Source: Paenibacillus guangzhouensis (GTDB lineage Bacteria; Bacillota; Bacilli; Paenibacillales; Paenibacillaceae). Taken from it: a stretch of DNA of 64,000 nt. A program made the translations under genes and the position numbers. Below, piece by piece: positions 26,851-34,982 of the stretch; position 1 is the first letter of the stretch, and each line of letters begins with the position of its first letter. The DNA is taken from contig NZ_CP045293.1 in assembly GCF_009363075.1 (NCBI RefSeq), positions 2,914,001 through 2,978,000 of the forward strand, written 5' to 3'. The notes beneath the pieces were generated by a model that made no database searches, was not told the DNA's origin, and worked only from the letters and a program-made list of their open reading frames with translations.

Positions 26851-27276
26851 CTAGACATTTTTGTGCCAAAGTTGCTGAATTTTACGGGTCATAATACGTC
26901 CGATATTCTCTTCCTCAGATGGGGCAACAGTGGCTGGAGACAGCACCAGATCAGCATTCTTGACCATTTCATCTGTAAGAGATAGTTGCGCTGAGATCAG
27001 AATTACGTATGTAAAACCGCCTTCTTTGAGATGTTGACAAAATGCATTGACTCTTGCGCAATCTTCCTCTTCAGCATAATGGAAAGCGGGATATGTTACC
27101 ATCCGGCCTTTAAAAGGAACCTCCACTTCATCCATCCAATCCCTCAAATGTTCTAATGCTGAAGTCGCTTCATACGGCGATTCCTTGCCGGTTAGTCCTG
27201 TGATGGGGAGGAGGCAGGTGTCAAGATAAGGCTGCAATTCTTCCCATTGATCGCTTGCAATTTCACTAAATTTCAT
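26851..27276 (-). CDS. ypiF: DUF2487 protein YpiF
   Basis: A 141-residue soluble protein, mixed alpha/beta, with LLPITGLTGKESPYEAT near the start and YPAFHY in the middle. It matches YpiF (DUF2487), which sits before qcrA in B. subtilis and has no known activity. GGGAGAGGAGTG precedes the ATG. Confidence 0.8.
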   Translation of the reverse strand: MKFSEIASDQWEELQPYLDTCLLPITGLTGKESPYEATSALEHLRDWMDEVEVPFKGRMVTYPAFHYAEEEDCARVNAFCQHLKEGGFTYVILISAQLSLTDEMVKNADLVLSPATVAPSEEENIGRIMTRKIQQLWHKNV

Positions 27277-27381
27277 GGTATCACTCCTCTCCCATCCATT
27301 ATAAACATAATTTTCCCAGGGACAAGATAGACCATACAGAACTTCATGAAATATTTAGCATGGAAAGTGATGACAAAAACA

Positions 27382-27404
27382 AAGAGTCGCTGCGCGCGAC
27401 TCTT
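27382..27404 (-). terminator. Terminator of the IDEAL-domain gene
   Basis: Stem AAGAGTCGC (27396-27404 on the minus strand) with GCGACTCTT (27382-27390), followed by TGTTTTTG. The stop codon of the gene touches the hairpin. Confidence 0.85.
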
Positions 27405-27583
27405 CAATTCATGGATTTCAGCTCATCCGTCAGTAGTCGGAAGGAGATCCGATCCCCTGTTGCCAAAGCTTTGTCAATCTCCTGATATATCTGTTCAGTT
27501 CGATATTTGCGCAGCGCTTCGTCCAGCACCATTTCCGCTGTCAGACTTAACATTGCTTCGTAAGTAACTTTCATTTTATCCAT
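27404..27583 (-). CDS. IDEAL-domain miniprotein
   Basis: A 59-residue protein consisting of a short helical lead (DKMKVTYEAMLSLTAEMVLDEALRK split over residues 2-26) and the IDEAL motif region (EQIYQEIDKALATGDRISFR, with LTDEL following). IDEAL domains end several Firmicute proteins such as YpiB. Here the domain stands alone, with a GGAGGTG site seven bases before the ATG at 27583. The usual UPF0302 part of YpiB is absent upstream; the frame is closed by TAG 12 codons before the first possible start. Confidence 0.75.
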   Translation of the reverse strand: MDKMKVTYEAMLSLTAEMVLDEALRKYRTEQIYQEIDKALATGDRISFRLLTDELKSMN

Positions 27584-27852
27584 AGGATACACCTCCACAC
27601 TAACGTCCAAGAGATCCTATATTCCTTTCCTCTCACCGCATCTTTCCATAGTTCGACGCTTATGCCCATTCATCATCTGCGATTTCGGACGACCTTGGCG
27701 GGTGAACCTAGAGAAAGAGTATAGGCAGATCATTCGTATTCCGGGTGGAACGACCAACTGCCCTTACTTAAGCATATTCAGCGTTACCACGACCGCTTAG
27801 TGCTATCGCCCCCATCGCACCCGAATGTACTCTCGCCTAGCGAGACTTCATC
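27584..27852. other. 269-bp spacer with no recognised gene
   Basis: No open frame with a ribosome site and no strong hairpin. The plus strand at about 27740 contains CCGGGTGGAACGACC, which looks like a T-box fragment but lacks the stem I and antiterminator context. The UPF0302 part of YpiB would be expected around here if a full ypiB had been present; I do not see a clear remnant in the frame of the IDEAL gene. Confidence 0.5.
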
Positions 27853-28977
27853 TTATGAATGGGATGGCAGCACGATTTTATCATCATGGGGAACGTAAAC
27901 CCCTTGCACAACAGCTTTTCCCATTGTAGTCATCTGAACCATTTGCCCATGATGCTCATCTTCACCAAACCGAAGTAACCCTAGGTGCATCATCATCCGT
28001 AGAATTCGCTGCTCCATGATCGACTCCGCTTCATCATAATAAAACGGCTTAATGAAGGGGCCGATGACTTGCTGTAAGGATTGTACGGTCACCCATTCTC
28101 GTGAACAGCTCTCAATCCAATGAACAAGCGATAGCAAGTTGGGAATCGCATTTTTATACAGGCGTAACCAGAAGCGATACATATTGGTGAGCAATTCCTT
28201 CTTCCCTTGCACAAACATATCTTGCCCGGCGGAAGTCAGAATCAAGCGCTCTTCCCGTTCTTCCAGCAATCCTTGATAAATCGCATAATCATACAGAAAT
28301 GATAATCGATTCGGATACTCTTTGAACCTTCGTCCATAACCGAACCGCCATCCCCCTTTACCAACGAGTGATTCTGTAACCGACAGACTCTCTAGCAATT
28401 GCTGCTGACTTCTCCGATACATGACCCCTTCGCCGTTCAGCGGGATGGTGTGATGATGCACGAATTTAAGAAGTAAATGTAAATCCTCTATAATCAGCAT
28501 CTGCTCATCTCGATAGACAGGTGGTTCGGAGGTATAATGCAGCTCGGCTTGAAATTTTCTCTCCAATACCGAGCGAAAGCGGTCTTTAAGATCCAGAGGA
28601 ACTTGGAACAAATAACGCGTCTGCTGAGAGAACCCGTTAAATAGCCAGCCTAAATACTTAAATTTCACGATGGTATCCCGCGGATTCGACGAGAGTACCG
28701 CTTCAGATAGACCGAATTTCGTCTGCTGAACATAGGCGACCAGTTCTTCTAGACTTAGTGTCTCGCGATGATCGAACAGTATAGCGTTCAGAAATCGCAA
28801 ATCTTCTATATTTAGCCGTGCAATATGTTCTTCAAAGATGTCCTTACGGCTGACGGTGGAAAGAATGGACTGAATCAGCTCATTCTTCGAGTTCTCATTA
28901 CACTCGCATTGGTAGTGTTGTGCAATTCTCGTGAGTTGATGAATATCAGCATAACTAAGCATGTCTGCAAAATTCAT
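27853..28977 (-). CDS. Hypothetical protein with winged-helix-like segments
   Basis: A 374-residue soluble protein that I do not recognise. Its layout (N-terminal ADIHQLTRIAQHYQCECNEN, repeated LLxxLG and TLTSAGQDMF patterns, a basic middle with GKGGWRFGYGRRFKEYPN) recalls proteins with stacked winged helices, such as the XPB/Ssl2-like N-terminal domain group. That is resemblance by eye. There is no Walker or zinc motif. GGAGGAAC precedes the ATG. In B. subtilis ypiA lies in this interval, but this is not a TPR protein. Confidence 0.65.
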   Translation of the reverse strand: MNFADMLSYADIHQLTRIAQHYQCECNENSKNELIQSILSTVSRKDIFEEHIARLNIEDLRFLNAILFDHRETLSLEELVAYVQQTKFGLSEAVLSSNPRDTIVKFKYLGWLFNGFSQQTRYLFQVPLDLKDRFRSVLERKFQAELHYTSEPPVYRDEQMLIIEDLHLLLKFVHHHTIPLNGEGVMYRRSQQQLLESLSVTESLVGKGGWRFGYGRRFKEYPNRLSFLYDYAIYQGLLEEREERLILTSAGQDMFVQGKKELLTNMYRFWLRLYKNAIPNLLSLVHWIESCSREWVTVQSLQQVIGPFIKPFYYDEAESIMEQRILRMMMHLGLLRFGEDEHHGQMVQMTTMGKAVVQGVYVPHDDKIVLPSHS

Positions 28978-29410
28978 TCGAGTTCCTCCGGTCGGTCGCT
29001 AACTACGGTATCATGTTCCGTGTGAAACAGGCTCTTTTAGTATCGAGTTCAAAAAAGTCGGCATTTCAGCACCTTAAAGTTTTCGGAGAAAACTTACTTC
29101 GTAAGCATAAACGAAGGTTGCGAGAACCTGAAGGGCCAATGCTTCCGTAGCGAGTTTTTCTTCGAAAAACTTTCAGGAGGAACGGAGTTTAGGCAAAACC
29201 TAAATGAGTACCTGAAATGTTTCCAAAGGAAACATACTCCGTAAGCATATGCTCTTCAAAGGTGAGCGCAAGATTCGATGTCGATTATGCTTCTTGAATG
29301 ACTTCGTGATCAAATGAAGACTTTTTGAACATCCTCTTTTACATACCATTATGGGATTTTTATCAATTTTTATTCCCCAGAACGCAAAAAAAACGTCCAG
29401 CTCTTATGAG
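28978..29410. repeat. 433-bp spacer with serial short hairpins and a repeated unit
   Basis: Hairpins are GTTTTC/GAAAAC (29079-29093), CTTAC/GTAAG (29093-29105), AGGTT/AACCT (29115-29129), AGTTTTTC/GAAAAACT (29153-29171), TTTAGG/CCTAAA (29188-29204) and GTTTCC/GGAAAC (29219-29233). A unit made of a GTTT-type hairpin plus ACTYCGTAAGCATA occurs twice (near 29079-29109 and 29219-29248). No open frame with a ribosome site was found. A T-rich stretch follows to 29375. The array resembles a structured intergenic element, not a CRISPR (units differ and spacers are not uniform). Confidence 0.6.
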
Positions 29411-29419
29411 CTAGACGTT
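29386..29419 (-). terminator. Terminator of the phosphatase gene
   Basis: Stem AACGTCTAGCTC/GAGCTGGACGTT (29408-29419 with 29392-29403) and eight T residues. The stop TAG lies inside the hairpin. Confidence 0.9.
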
Positions 29420-29998
29420 ACTCTCTTCTAAATGACGTGTGCAGTTATATAGGATTGGACTCCAGTGAAGATCTTTCTTCTCCAGTACGGTAAAGGAAAG
29501 ATTCTTAATATTCTCTTGGTACCGTTCTTGAAATAGCGCCAGATATAACTGTGCTAGGAAACTGCCATGACTCACCATCAGAATGTTCGCATTCGAATGC
29601 TGCTCACTCATATCCTGGAGGAATTGCATCGCTCGTGCCCGCACTTCTTCATTGGTCTCTTGGCCCAAATCACGTTCACGCCATTGATCTCCCCAACGGG
29701 TCATACGTTCCTCTTGCGTCGTTCCTTCGACTTGACCATAGGAACGCTCAATGATGCGCTCATCTGGCGGAAGTAATGGAACATGTAATGCGTTAGCGAT
29801 AATGGATGCCGTCTCTTCTGCGCGCTGCAACCCGCTAGAGATGACATAGTCCCATGTGAACATATCCCTTGCGAGCCGATCCGCCAATAACTTCGCTTGA
29901 TTTCTTCCGTTCTCATTCAGCGGAATATCGGTCCGGCCTTGTATTTTGCCAATCAAATTCCAGTCGGTCTGACCGTGTCGTATTAAGCCTATTAGCAA
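29411..29998 (-). CDS. Histidine phosphatase family protein (phosphoglycerate mutase-like)
   Basis: A 195-residue branch-1 histidine phosphatase. The catalytic motif LIRHGQTDWN is near residue 7 (phospho-His in RHG), the second His in MVSHGSFL near residue 145, and Glu in IIERSYGQVEG. Such enzymes act on many phosphoesters, including sugar phosphates, cobalamin or sporulation metabolites; the substrate is not decided here. Start is TTG with AAGGGAG upstream. It stands alone between a spacer and the sigma/anti-sigma pair. Confidence 0.85.
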   Translation of the reverse strand: MLIGLIRHGQTDWNLIGKIQGRTDIPLNENGRNQAKLLADRLARDMFTWDYVISSGLQRAEETASIIANALHVPLLPPDERIIERSYGQVEGTTQEERMTRWGDQWRERDLGQETNEEVRARAMQFLQDMSEQHSNANILMVSHGSFLAQLYLALFQERYQENIKNLSFTVLEKKDLHWSPILYNCTRHLEESNV

Positions 29999-30111
29999 GA
30001 TCTTCGTCTCCCTTATCCAGGTTAATCAAGAATCAACGCATCATCAATCCTTGAATCTATATCTATTCATCGCATGCAAACGTTCATTATTTGCTTATGT
30101 CTATGAATTCG

Positions 30112-30702
30112 CTATCGTCTGACCCTTGCCAACCAGTTCAAGAGCAACAAGGAGAATGTAATTCCTAACAATGACAGCGCGATCCAATAATGAGGATATG
30201 TAGGCACAACTTCGAGTATCGGTGGATCGCCAGCGTAAGCTACTGCAATTTGACTCAAATTCAAATCGATAGAAATATTCGCATCTCCGCCAACGAGCGC
30301 ATTGATCTGATTCAGTTGATCTGTATCTGAGGGCCCGCCAGCAATCATTAAATATAGAAAGCTACATAGAAATATAGCCATAAATCCAGCAATACATGCC
30401 GTCGCATTCCGTCTAATTTTCATGGAGAAGGAATAGCTTCGACTCGTGACGGGCATCAGCCATGCTGATTCCGTATAAATACGCGCCATGACGTTCCTGC
30501 TTAGATCCATATCCGCCCCATACATCGCATCAACCGGCGCTGTAAATTCTTGAATAAGCGTCTGACTTTCTTCCCATATTCTGAATTGCTGAGTACAATC
30601 CACACAATGTTCAAGATGTCGGTCTACATGGAGACGAACAGCATCATCCTCAGGCAAATCCCAATACTCCCCTAACAATTCTTGGACTTCTTCGCACTTC
30701 AT
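30112..30702 (-). CDS. Anti-sigma factor with zinc-finger ZAS domain
   Basis: A 196-residue membrane protein. The N-terminal domain shows the ZAS signature HLEHCVDC (H-x3-C-x2-C) after a Cys and helix (MKCEEVQELLGEYWDLPEDD), the sigma-binding part. Two membrane helices follow (around ACIAGFMAIFLCSFLYLMI and YWIALSLLGITFSLLLLNWL) with about 50 residues outside. It overlaps the sigma gene start-stop (ATGA), so sigma and anti-sigma are made together. The signal is unknown. Confidence 0.9.
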   Translation of the reverse strand: MKCEEVQELLGEYWDLPEDDAVRLHVDRHLEHCVDCTQQFRIWEESQTLIQEFTAPVDAMYGADMDLSRNVMARIYTESAWLMPVTSRSYSFSMKIRRNATACIAGFMAIFLCSFLYLMIAGGPSDTDQLNQINALVGGDANISIDLNLSQIAVAYAGDPPILEVVPTYPHYWIALSLLGITFSLLLLNWLARVRR

Positions 30703-31292
30703 CTGGATTTCATCCCTTCATATTCCTCGTAAATCGGTTCAGCAAAATAGGGTTCCAATTGATTTTTCACGCTTGCTCGTGCACGAAATAACAAGGATTT
30801 AACGGAACTCACCGTTTGCCCGAGAATATTAGCGATCTCTTGATAATCCATCTGATCGTATTCTCGTAATATAAGGGCTGATCTCTGCTTTTCTGGAAGA
30901 TTGTTAATTGCCTCGCGAACTAAGCTGACCTTCTCACTGCGCAGCACCTCTTGCTCTGGAACAATATCACTGGATGCAACAGGTACATACCCGCTCTCAT
31001 CGAGAGATACATTCGCAGCCTTCTGCTTGCGCAATTCACTCAGCACGGTATTCCGAGCAATTGTATACAACCATGTCGAAAAAGAAGCATCCACCTCACG
31101 AAACGAATGAAGGCTGCGAAAAGCCTTGTAGAACGTCTCGGAACATAAATCCTCTGCTAACAATTCCAGTTGCGCGCTTTTGAGCATATGAAAAATAAAT
31201 GCCACAATCTTGCGTTGGTAACGCCTCATCAGCTCCGCATAGAGCTCGACGTTCCCCTCTTTAATTTCACGAATTATCTGGGAATCGGTCAT
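30699..31292 (-). CDS. ECF-type RNA polymerase sigma factor
   Basis: A 197-residue sigma-70 ECF factor. Region 2 has LCSETFYKAFRSLHSF and FSTWLYTIARNTVLSELRK; region 4 has LPEKQRSALILREYDQM and the recognition helix IANILGQTVSSVKSLLFRAR. GGAGGG lies six bases before the ATG at 31292. An anti-sigma gene follows with ATGA overlap. A likely self-recognised promoter is at 31343-31370. SigW/SigX-like, but the exact group cannot be fixed without alignment. Confidence 0.93.
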   Translation of the reverse strand: MTDSQIIREIKEGNVELYAELMRRYQRKIVAFIFHMLKSAQLELLAEDLCSETFYKAFRSLHSFREVDASFSTWLYTIARNTVLSELRKQKAANVSLDESGYVPVASSDIVPEQEVLRSEKVSLVREAINNLPEKQRSALILREYDQMDYQEIANILGQTVSSVKSLLFRARASVKNQLEPYFAEPIYEEYEGMKSR

Positions 31293-31752
31293 GAAATACG
31301 ACCCTCCTTGCCTTTCCAAGAACATCCCAGCTCGTTACATAGTTATACCGAACTGAGTATAAAAAGTTGCGGTGCCAACACCACTTTATTTCGAAACATG
31401 CACTTTTATTTACGTTTTTGATAATTTAATCCAGATATTAGGGTAAGATACCTAAATTTTATTGTACCATATCCTATCCCTCTCAAAGATAAAGATTTTT
31501 TAAGAATTGCTCTGCATTCGATGAAAAAAAAGTAACTATTCACACAAATATTACCTATCGATCTCATACGCTCGAATGTTATTCGCAGGACGATTGTATG
31601 ATTCATAGAAATGACGATTCAAGATATGTAAAAAGTTGCGTGTAACCCTTCTAACCGATGCCTACAAGTAAGTCCTCAGATTATCGTAAATCCATCTCAA
31701 AGTAAAGGGAGTAAAAACAACCATTTCCATCTCGGCCAATATCTCTTTACAT
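31293..31752. other. Upstream region of the ECF sigma gene
   Basis: Part of a 607-bp gene-free interval between tyrA and the sigma gene. It contains an ECF-like promoter (31343-31370), a second GCAACTTTTT motif (31630-31639) with CGTC 13 bases further away than usual, and an extended -10 element (TGGTACAAT, minus, 31461-31469) that could be a SigA promoter. The middle is AT-rich; no open frame with a ribosome site is convincing. Confidence 0.5.
31343..31370 (-). promoter_or_regulatory. Candidate autoregulatory ECF promoter
   Basis: Minus strand GCAACTTTTT (31361-31370) with a CGGTATAA -10 region (31343-31350), 15 bases between AAC and CG. This fits the AAC...CG pattern of ECF promoters and sits 50-80 bases before the sigma start. 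Confidence 0.5.
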
Positions 31753-31782
31753 AAAAAAAAGACCGCCTAACATGTAGGCGGT
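31753..31782 (-). terminator. Terminator of the small RNA (and of trp-tyrA readthrough)
   Basis: Stem ACCGCCTA/TAGGCGGT (31775-31782 with 31762-31769) followed by eight T residues. Confidence 0.92.
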
Positions 31783-31830
31783 TGCACAAAGTGCAATTAT
31801 TTGGATAGGAGTGGAGAGAAACCATACTGT
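31753..31830 (-). ncRNA. Candidate small RNA, about 78 nt
   Basis: A consensus promoter is followed directly by about 78 nt ending in a strong terminator, with no open frame preceded by a ribosome site. The RNA has an unpaired pyrimidine stretch (TCTCTCCACTCCTATCC as DNA) complementary to Shine-Dalgarno sequences, then a hairpin TTGCAC/GTGCAA (31782-31796) and the terminator. Unpaired C/U-rich regions of this sort base-pair with ribosome sites in several known Gram-positive small RNAs. It lies downstream of tyrA on the same strand, separated by its own promoter. Confidence 0.6.
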
Positions 31831-31836
31831 ACTTTT

Positions 31837-31865
31837 ATTATATGTATACGTTTTCATTTTGTCAA
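31837..31865 (-). promoter_or_regulatory. Consensus SigA promoter
   Basis: TTGACA (31860-31865) and TATAAT (31837-31842), both perfect, spaced by 17 bases. It is 35 bases after the tyrA stop on the same strand, with no gene behind it except the candidate small RNA. Confidence 0.9.
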
Positions 31866-31899
31866 CACTATTTTTGCCAAAAAAATACTTCTCAAAAAT

Positions 31900-33000
31900 T
31901 TAAACGTATACCGTAAAGCCTAAGGTAGGCAATACTTGCTGTGCACGGTCCCAATCCTTCTCATTTCGGAACGATAATCGAAGCACGCCAGGTACATCCT
32001 CACGGCTCTCAATGATCTGCAAATTGCTTAGGTTCAAATGCTGGTTCCCGAGCTCCGTTGCAATTCGTCCGATGACGCCCGGCTCATCCGGTACGTCGAC
32101 GTAGACGTCATACAGCGAGGTGATCATGCCTTTCCGCCGTTCAGGCAGCTGACTGCGGAATGCTCCCGCTTGCGTGAATTCCTGAATGATCCCTTCCCCA
32201 TCTTCACGGTTCAGAATATCAATAAAGGCGTCTACTTGATTGTTCCAATCCTTCAATAATCCTAGCAATACGTTCTTATTGTTGAGCAGAATATCACGCC
32301 AGATATACGGATCGCTGTTCGCAATCCGAGTGATATCGCGAAACCCACCAGCCGCCAAGCTCTGGTAGAGCGGATTCGTATCATTGTACTGCCTAATCTG
32401 ATTCACGAGCGCTACTGCAATGAGATGCGGCAAATGACTAATGGCGCCAACGATATCATCATGAAGCTTCGGATCCACGCGAACGATCTGTGCTCTCGTA
32501 TATTTCAGAAGCTCTTCCAATCGATGGTAAGCTTCTTCCGAAGCATCTTCTTCTGGCGTCAGGACATAATACGCATTCTCGAACAATAATGTGGAAGCTG
32601 CTTCGACACCGGAACGCTCTGATCCCGCCATCGGATGACCTCCGATGAAGGCAACCCCTTTCTTGCTCCAATCCGTCTTCTGCGCGCATGCAGCAATAGA
32701 AGCCTTCGTACTGCCAACATCTGTAATGATGCAGCCTGGCTTGAGCGGCAGCTCGCTTAACCGCTGCAGATATTCCTCAAGATTCCCCACTGGGACACAG
32801 ATGAAAATAAAATCAGCATCCAGCGCCGCCTCTTCAAACGACGTTGTCGCCATATCTACGACATGGCGGTCCAAATATTTCTGAGCTGATTTAGGATTAT
32901 TGGAATGACCCATCACGGTGATCCCCGGCTTGCCTTTGAAACACAAAGCCAGAGATCCACCGATCAGTCCTACACCGTAAATTGCAATTTTGATCGACAT
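31900..33000 (-). CDS. tyrA: Prephenate dehydrogenase with ACT domain
   Basis: NAD-dependent conversion of prephenate to 4-hydroxyphenylpyruvate for tyrosine. The 366 residues show IAIYGVGLIGGSLALCFKG (Rossmann), HPMAGSERSGV with the substrate-site His, and SHLPHLIAVAL; the C-terminal 75 residues form an ACT domain (VYVDVPDEPGVIGRIATELG), suggesting feedback control. Last gene of the trp-hisC-tyrA group. The aroE gene that follows in B. subtilis is absent; a promoter-sRNA unit occupies the spot. Confidence 0.95.
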   Translation of the reverse strand: MSIKIAIYGVGLIGGSLALCFKGKPGITVMGHSNNPKSAQKYLDRHVVDMATTSFEEAALDADFIFICVPVGNLEEYLQRLSELPLKPGCIITDVGSTKASIAACAQKTDWSKKGVAFIGGHPMAGSERSGVEAASTLLFENAYYVLTPEEDASEEAYHRLEELLKYTRAQIVRVDPKLHDDIVGAISHLPHLIAVALVNQIRQYNDTNPLYQSLAAGGFRDITRIANSDPYIWRDILLNNKNVLLGLLKDWNNQVDAFIDILNREDGEGIIQEFTQAGAFRSQLPERRKGMITSLYDVYVDVPDEPGVIGRIATELGNQHLNLSNLQIIESREDVPGVLRLSFRNEKDWDRAQQVLPTLGFTVYV

Positions 33001-33051
33001 GTCAGTTCACTTCTTTTATGAAATATAGTCATGCTATCGATTGCAGGAATA

Positions 33052-34149
33052 TTATACTTCTACGGCTACTTCCTGCAATACTTGTTCTAATGCTTGAATA
33101 AACTTGCGATTCTGTTCTTCGCTGCCAACCGTCACGCGGATATAAGTTGGATATGCCTTATGACCAGCACGTACGATGATCCCTTTACGCATGAGCTCAT
33201 TGAATACCGTCATCGCAGGACGTTGAACGTCGAACATCACGAAGTTGCCGTGCGCTGGGAATGAAGATAATCCAAGACGGCTGAATTCGGCTTGCAAATA
33301 TGCGATACCCGCTGCATTCGAGTCACGACACTGACGGATGAAATCTTGGTCGCCTAGTGCAGCTAACGCAGCAGCTTGCGCAAAACGGGATGTATTAAAC
33401 GGCTCACGCACCTGATTAATGAGCTTCACAACCTCAGGATGACCGATGCCATAACCAATCCGTAAAGACGCTAGACCATAGATTTTGGAGAATGTACGCA
33501 GTGTAATGAGATTCTCATATTGCGGTAATAGCTCAAGACCATCGGGATACGATGGATCTGTCACATATTCGCAGTATGCTTCATCCAACACAACAAGTAC
33601 ATGCTTCGGCACTTGATCCAAGAAGGAGACTAGTTCTTCCTTCGAGACAATCGTACCCGTTGGGTTATTGGGGTTGCAGACCCAGACTACTTTCGTCTTA
33701 TCGGTAATCCGTGCGAGCATCCCGGGCAGATCATGCTTCCCGTCAACAAGAGGCACCTGGATGCATACGGCACCCTCAATATCCGTATTATGCTTATATT
33801 GCGGGAACGTCTGGTCCGCCATAATCGTCTCGTCGCCCGGAACGATGAATGCTCGAGCAATCATAAGAATGATCTCATCCGATCCTGCCCCGTATACCAA
33901 TTGGTTCGGATTTACATTGAAATGTGCTGCAATCGCTGCGGACAGCTCAACCGCAAATCCATCTGGATAGATGCTGACTTGCGAGAGCTCATTCGCAATA
34001 GCTTGCTTCGCCTTCTCAGAGCAGCCGAACGGGTTCTCGTTCGACGCCAGCTTAATGACTTCCGTCAAGCCTAGCTCCCGCTTCACATCTTCAATGGGTT
34101 TACCCGGTTGATATACTGGTAAATTCACTATATTTGATTTAGGCTGCAT
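33052..34149 (-). CDS. hisC: Histidinol-phosphate / aromatic aminotransferase
   Basis: PLP-dependent class II aminotransferase, 365 residues. The Lys-anchor motif TFSKIYGLASLRIGYG, SNENPFG near the start and NPNNPTGT are standard. In B. subtilis the same enzyme serves histidine, tyrosine and phenylalanine synthesis, which explains its place between trpA and tyrA. Start ATG at 34149 has AAAGGATG upstream; an ATG nine bases earlier abuts that site. Confidence 0.95.
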   Translation of the reverse strand: MQPKSNIVNLPVYQPGKPIEDVKRELGLTEVIKLASNENPFGCSEKAKQAIANELSQVSIYPDGFAVELSAAIAAHFNVNPNQLVYGAGSDEIILMIARAFIVPGDETIMADQTFPQYKHNTDIEGAVCIQVPLVDGKHDLPGMLARITDKTKVVWVCNPNNPTGTIVSKEELVSFLDQVPKHVLVVLDEAYCEYVTDPSYPDGLELLPQYENLITLRTFSKIYGLASLRIGYGIGHPEVVKLINQVREPFNTSRFAQAAALAALGDQDFIRQCRDSNAAGIAYLQAEFSRLGLSSFPAHGNFVMFDVQRPAMTVFNELMRKGIIVRAGHKAYPTYIRVTVGSEEQNRKFIQALEQVLQEVAVEV

Positions 34150-34169
34150 CGTAATCATCCTTTCAAAAT

Positions 34170-34982
34170 TTATGCCTTTAATTGTCGCACAAATTCTTGA
34201 ATATGCAACAGCGCTGCATTCCTTGTCGTCGGTGAGCCAAGGTTTGGCAGCTCATCTTCAATTTTTCGTACAATCGCACTTCCTACTACAACACCATCAC
34301 ACATATGTGAGAACATACGGAACTGCTCATTGGTAGATATCCCGAACCCTACGGCTACGGGTAAATCCGAAGCTTTCTTCACCGATTGAATGAAGGCTTC
34401 GATTCCTTCATGGAAGGACGAACGCTCACCGGTAACACCTAACGAAGATACACAATAGATGAAGCCTCCAGCATTGCGAACGATCCGCTCGATCCGATCT
34501 TGCGAAGTCGGCGCGACGAGCGGGATTAAATGAATCTTCGTCTTCATGGCTAATTCGCGCACATGATGATCCTCTTCCACAGGCAGATCCGGAATGATGA
34601 TGCCGCTGATATCGTTCTCGCCCAAGAGGTCGAAGAATCGCTCCAGTCCCAATTGAAGAACCGGATTATAGTAAGTAAATAGAATAAAAGGTAATGTGAC
34701 GCCCTGTTCTCTAGCTTCCCTCGCAACATGAATACAATCCAAAATCGTTATTCGATGCTGCAATGCACGGGAAGAGGCACGTTGGATGACCGGACCGTCC
34801 GCAAGCGGATCCGAGTATGGAACGCCAAGCTCCACCATATCCGCGCCTGCTGCTTCCAACTGCTTAATGATCTCGATTGAAGTCTGGATATCGGGGTCCC
34901 CGATAGTTAAGAAAGGAATAAGTGCTGTTTCGCTTGCCGCACGCAGCTTCTCAAACGATTGATCAATGCGATTCGTTAGCAT
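34170..34982 (-). CDS. trpA: Tryptophan synthase alpha chain
   Basis: Cleaves indole-glycerol phosphate to indole and glyceraldehyde 3-phosphate. The 270 residues carry the catalytic Glu in [20 protein letters not shown], the Asp in IIPDLPVEE, and [13 protein letters not shown] phosphate-site residues. The ATG at 34982 follows GGGAGG and lies inside trpB (20-base overlap), giving coupled synthesis of the two subunits. Confidence 0.97.
   Translation of the reverse strand: MLTNRIDQSFEKLRAASETALIPFLTIGDPDIQTSIEIIKQLEAAGADMVELGVPYSDPLADGPVIQRASSRALQHRITILDCIHVAREAREQGVTLPFILFTYYNPVLQLGLERFFDLLGENDISGIIIPDLPVEEDHHVRELAMKTKIHLIPLVAPTSQDRIERIVRNAGGFIYCVSSLGVTGERSSFHEGIEAFIQSVKKASDLPVAVGFGISTNEQFRMFSHMCDGVVVGSAIVRKIEDELPNLGSPTTRNAALLHIQEFVRQLKA

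Noticed and set aside
27735-27760. T-box-like GGGTGGAACGACC in the spacer
   Set aside because: No stem I, no specifier, no antiterminator/terminator pair, and no aminoacyl-tRNA synthetase or amino-acid gene on that strand.
29079-29250. Possible CRISPR array
   Set aside because: The hairpins differ in sequence, repeats are only two and spacing is irregular; no cas genes nearby.
31406-31606. Minus-strand frame of 66 codons upstream of the sigma gene
   Set aside because: AT-rich low-complexity sequence with no ribosome site; it crosses the region of promoter elements.
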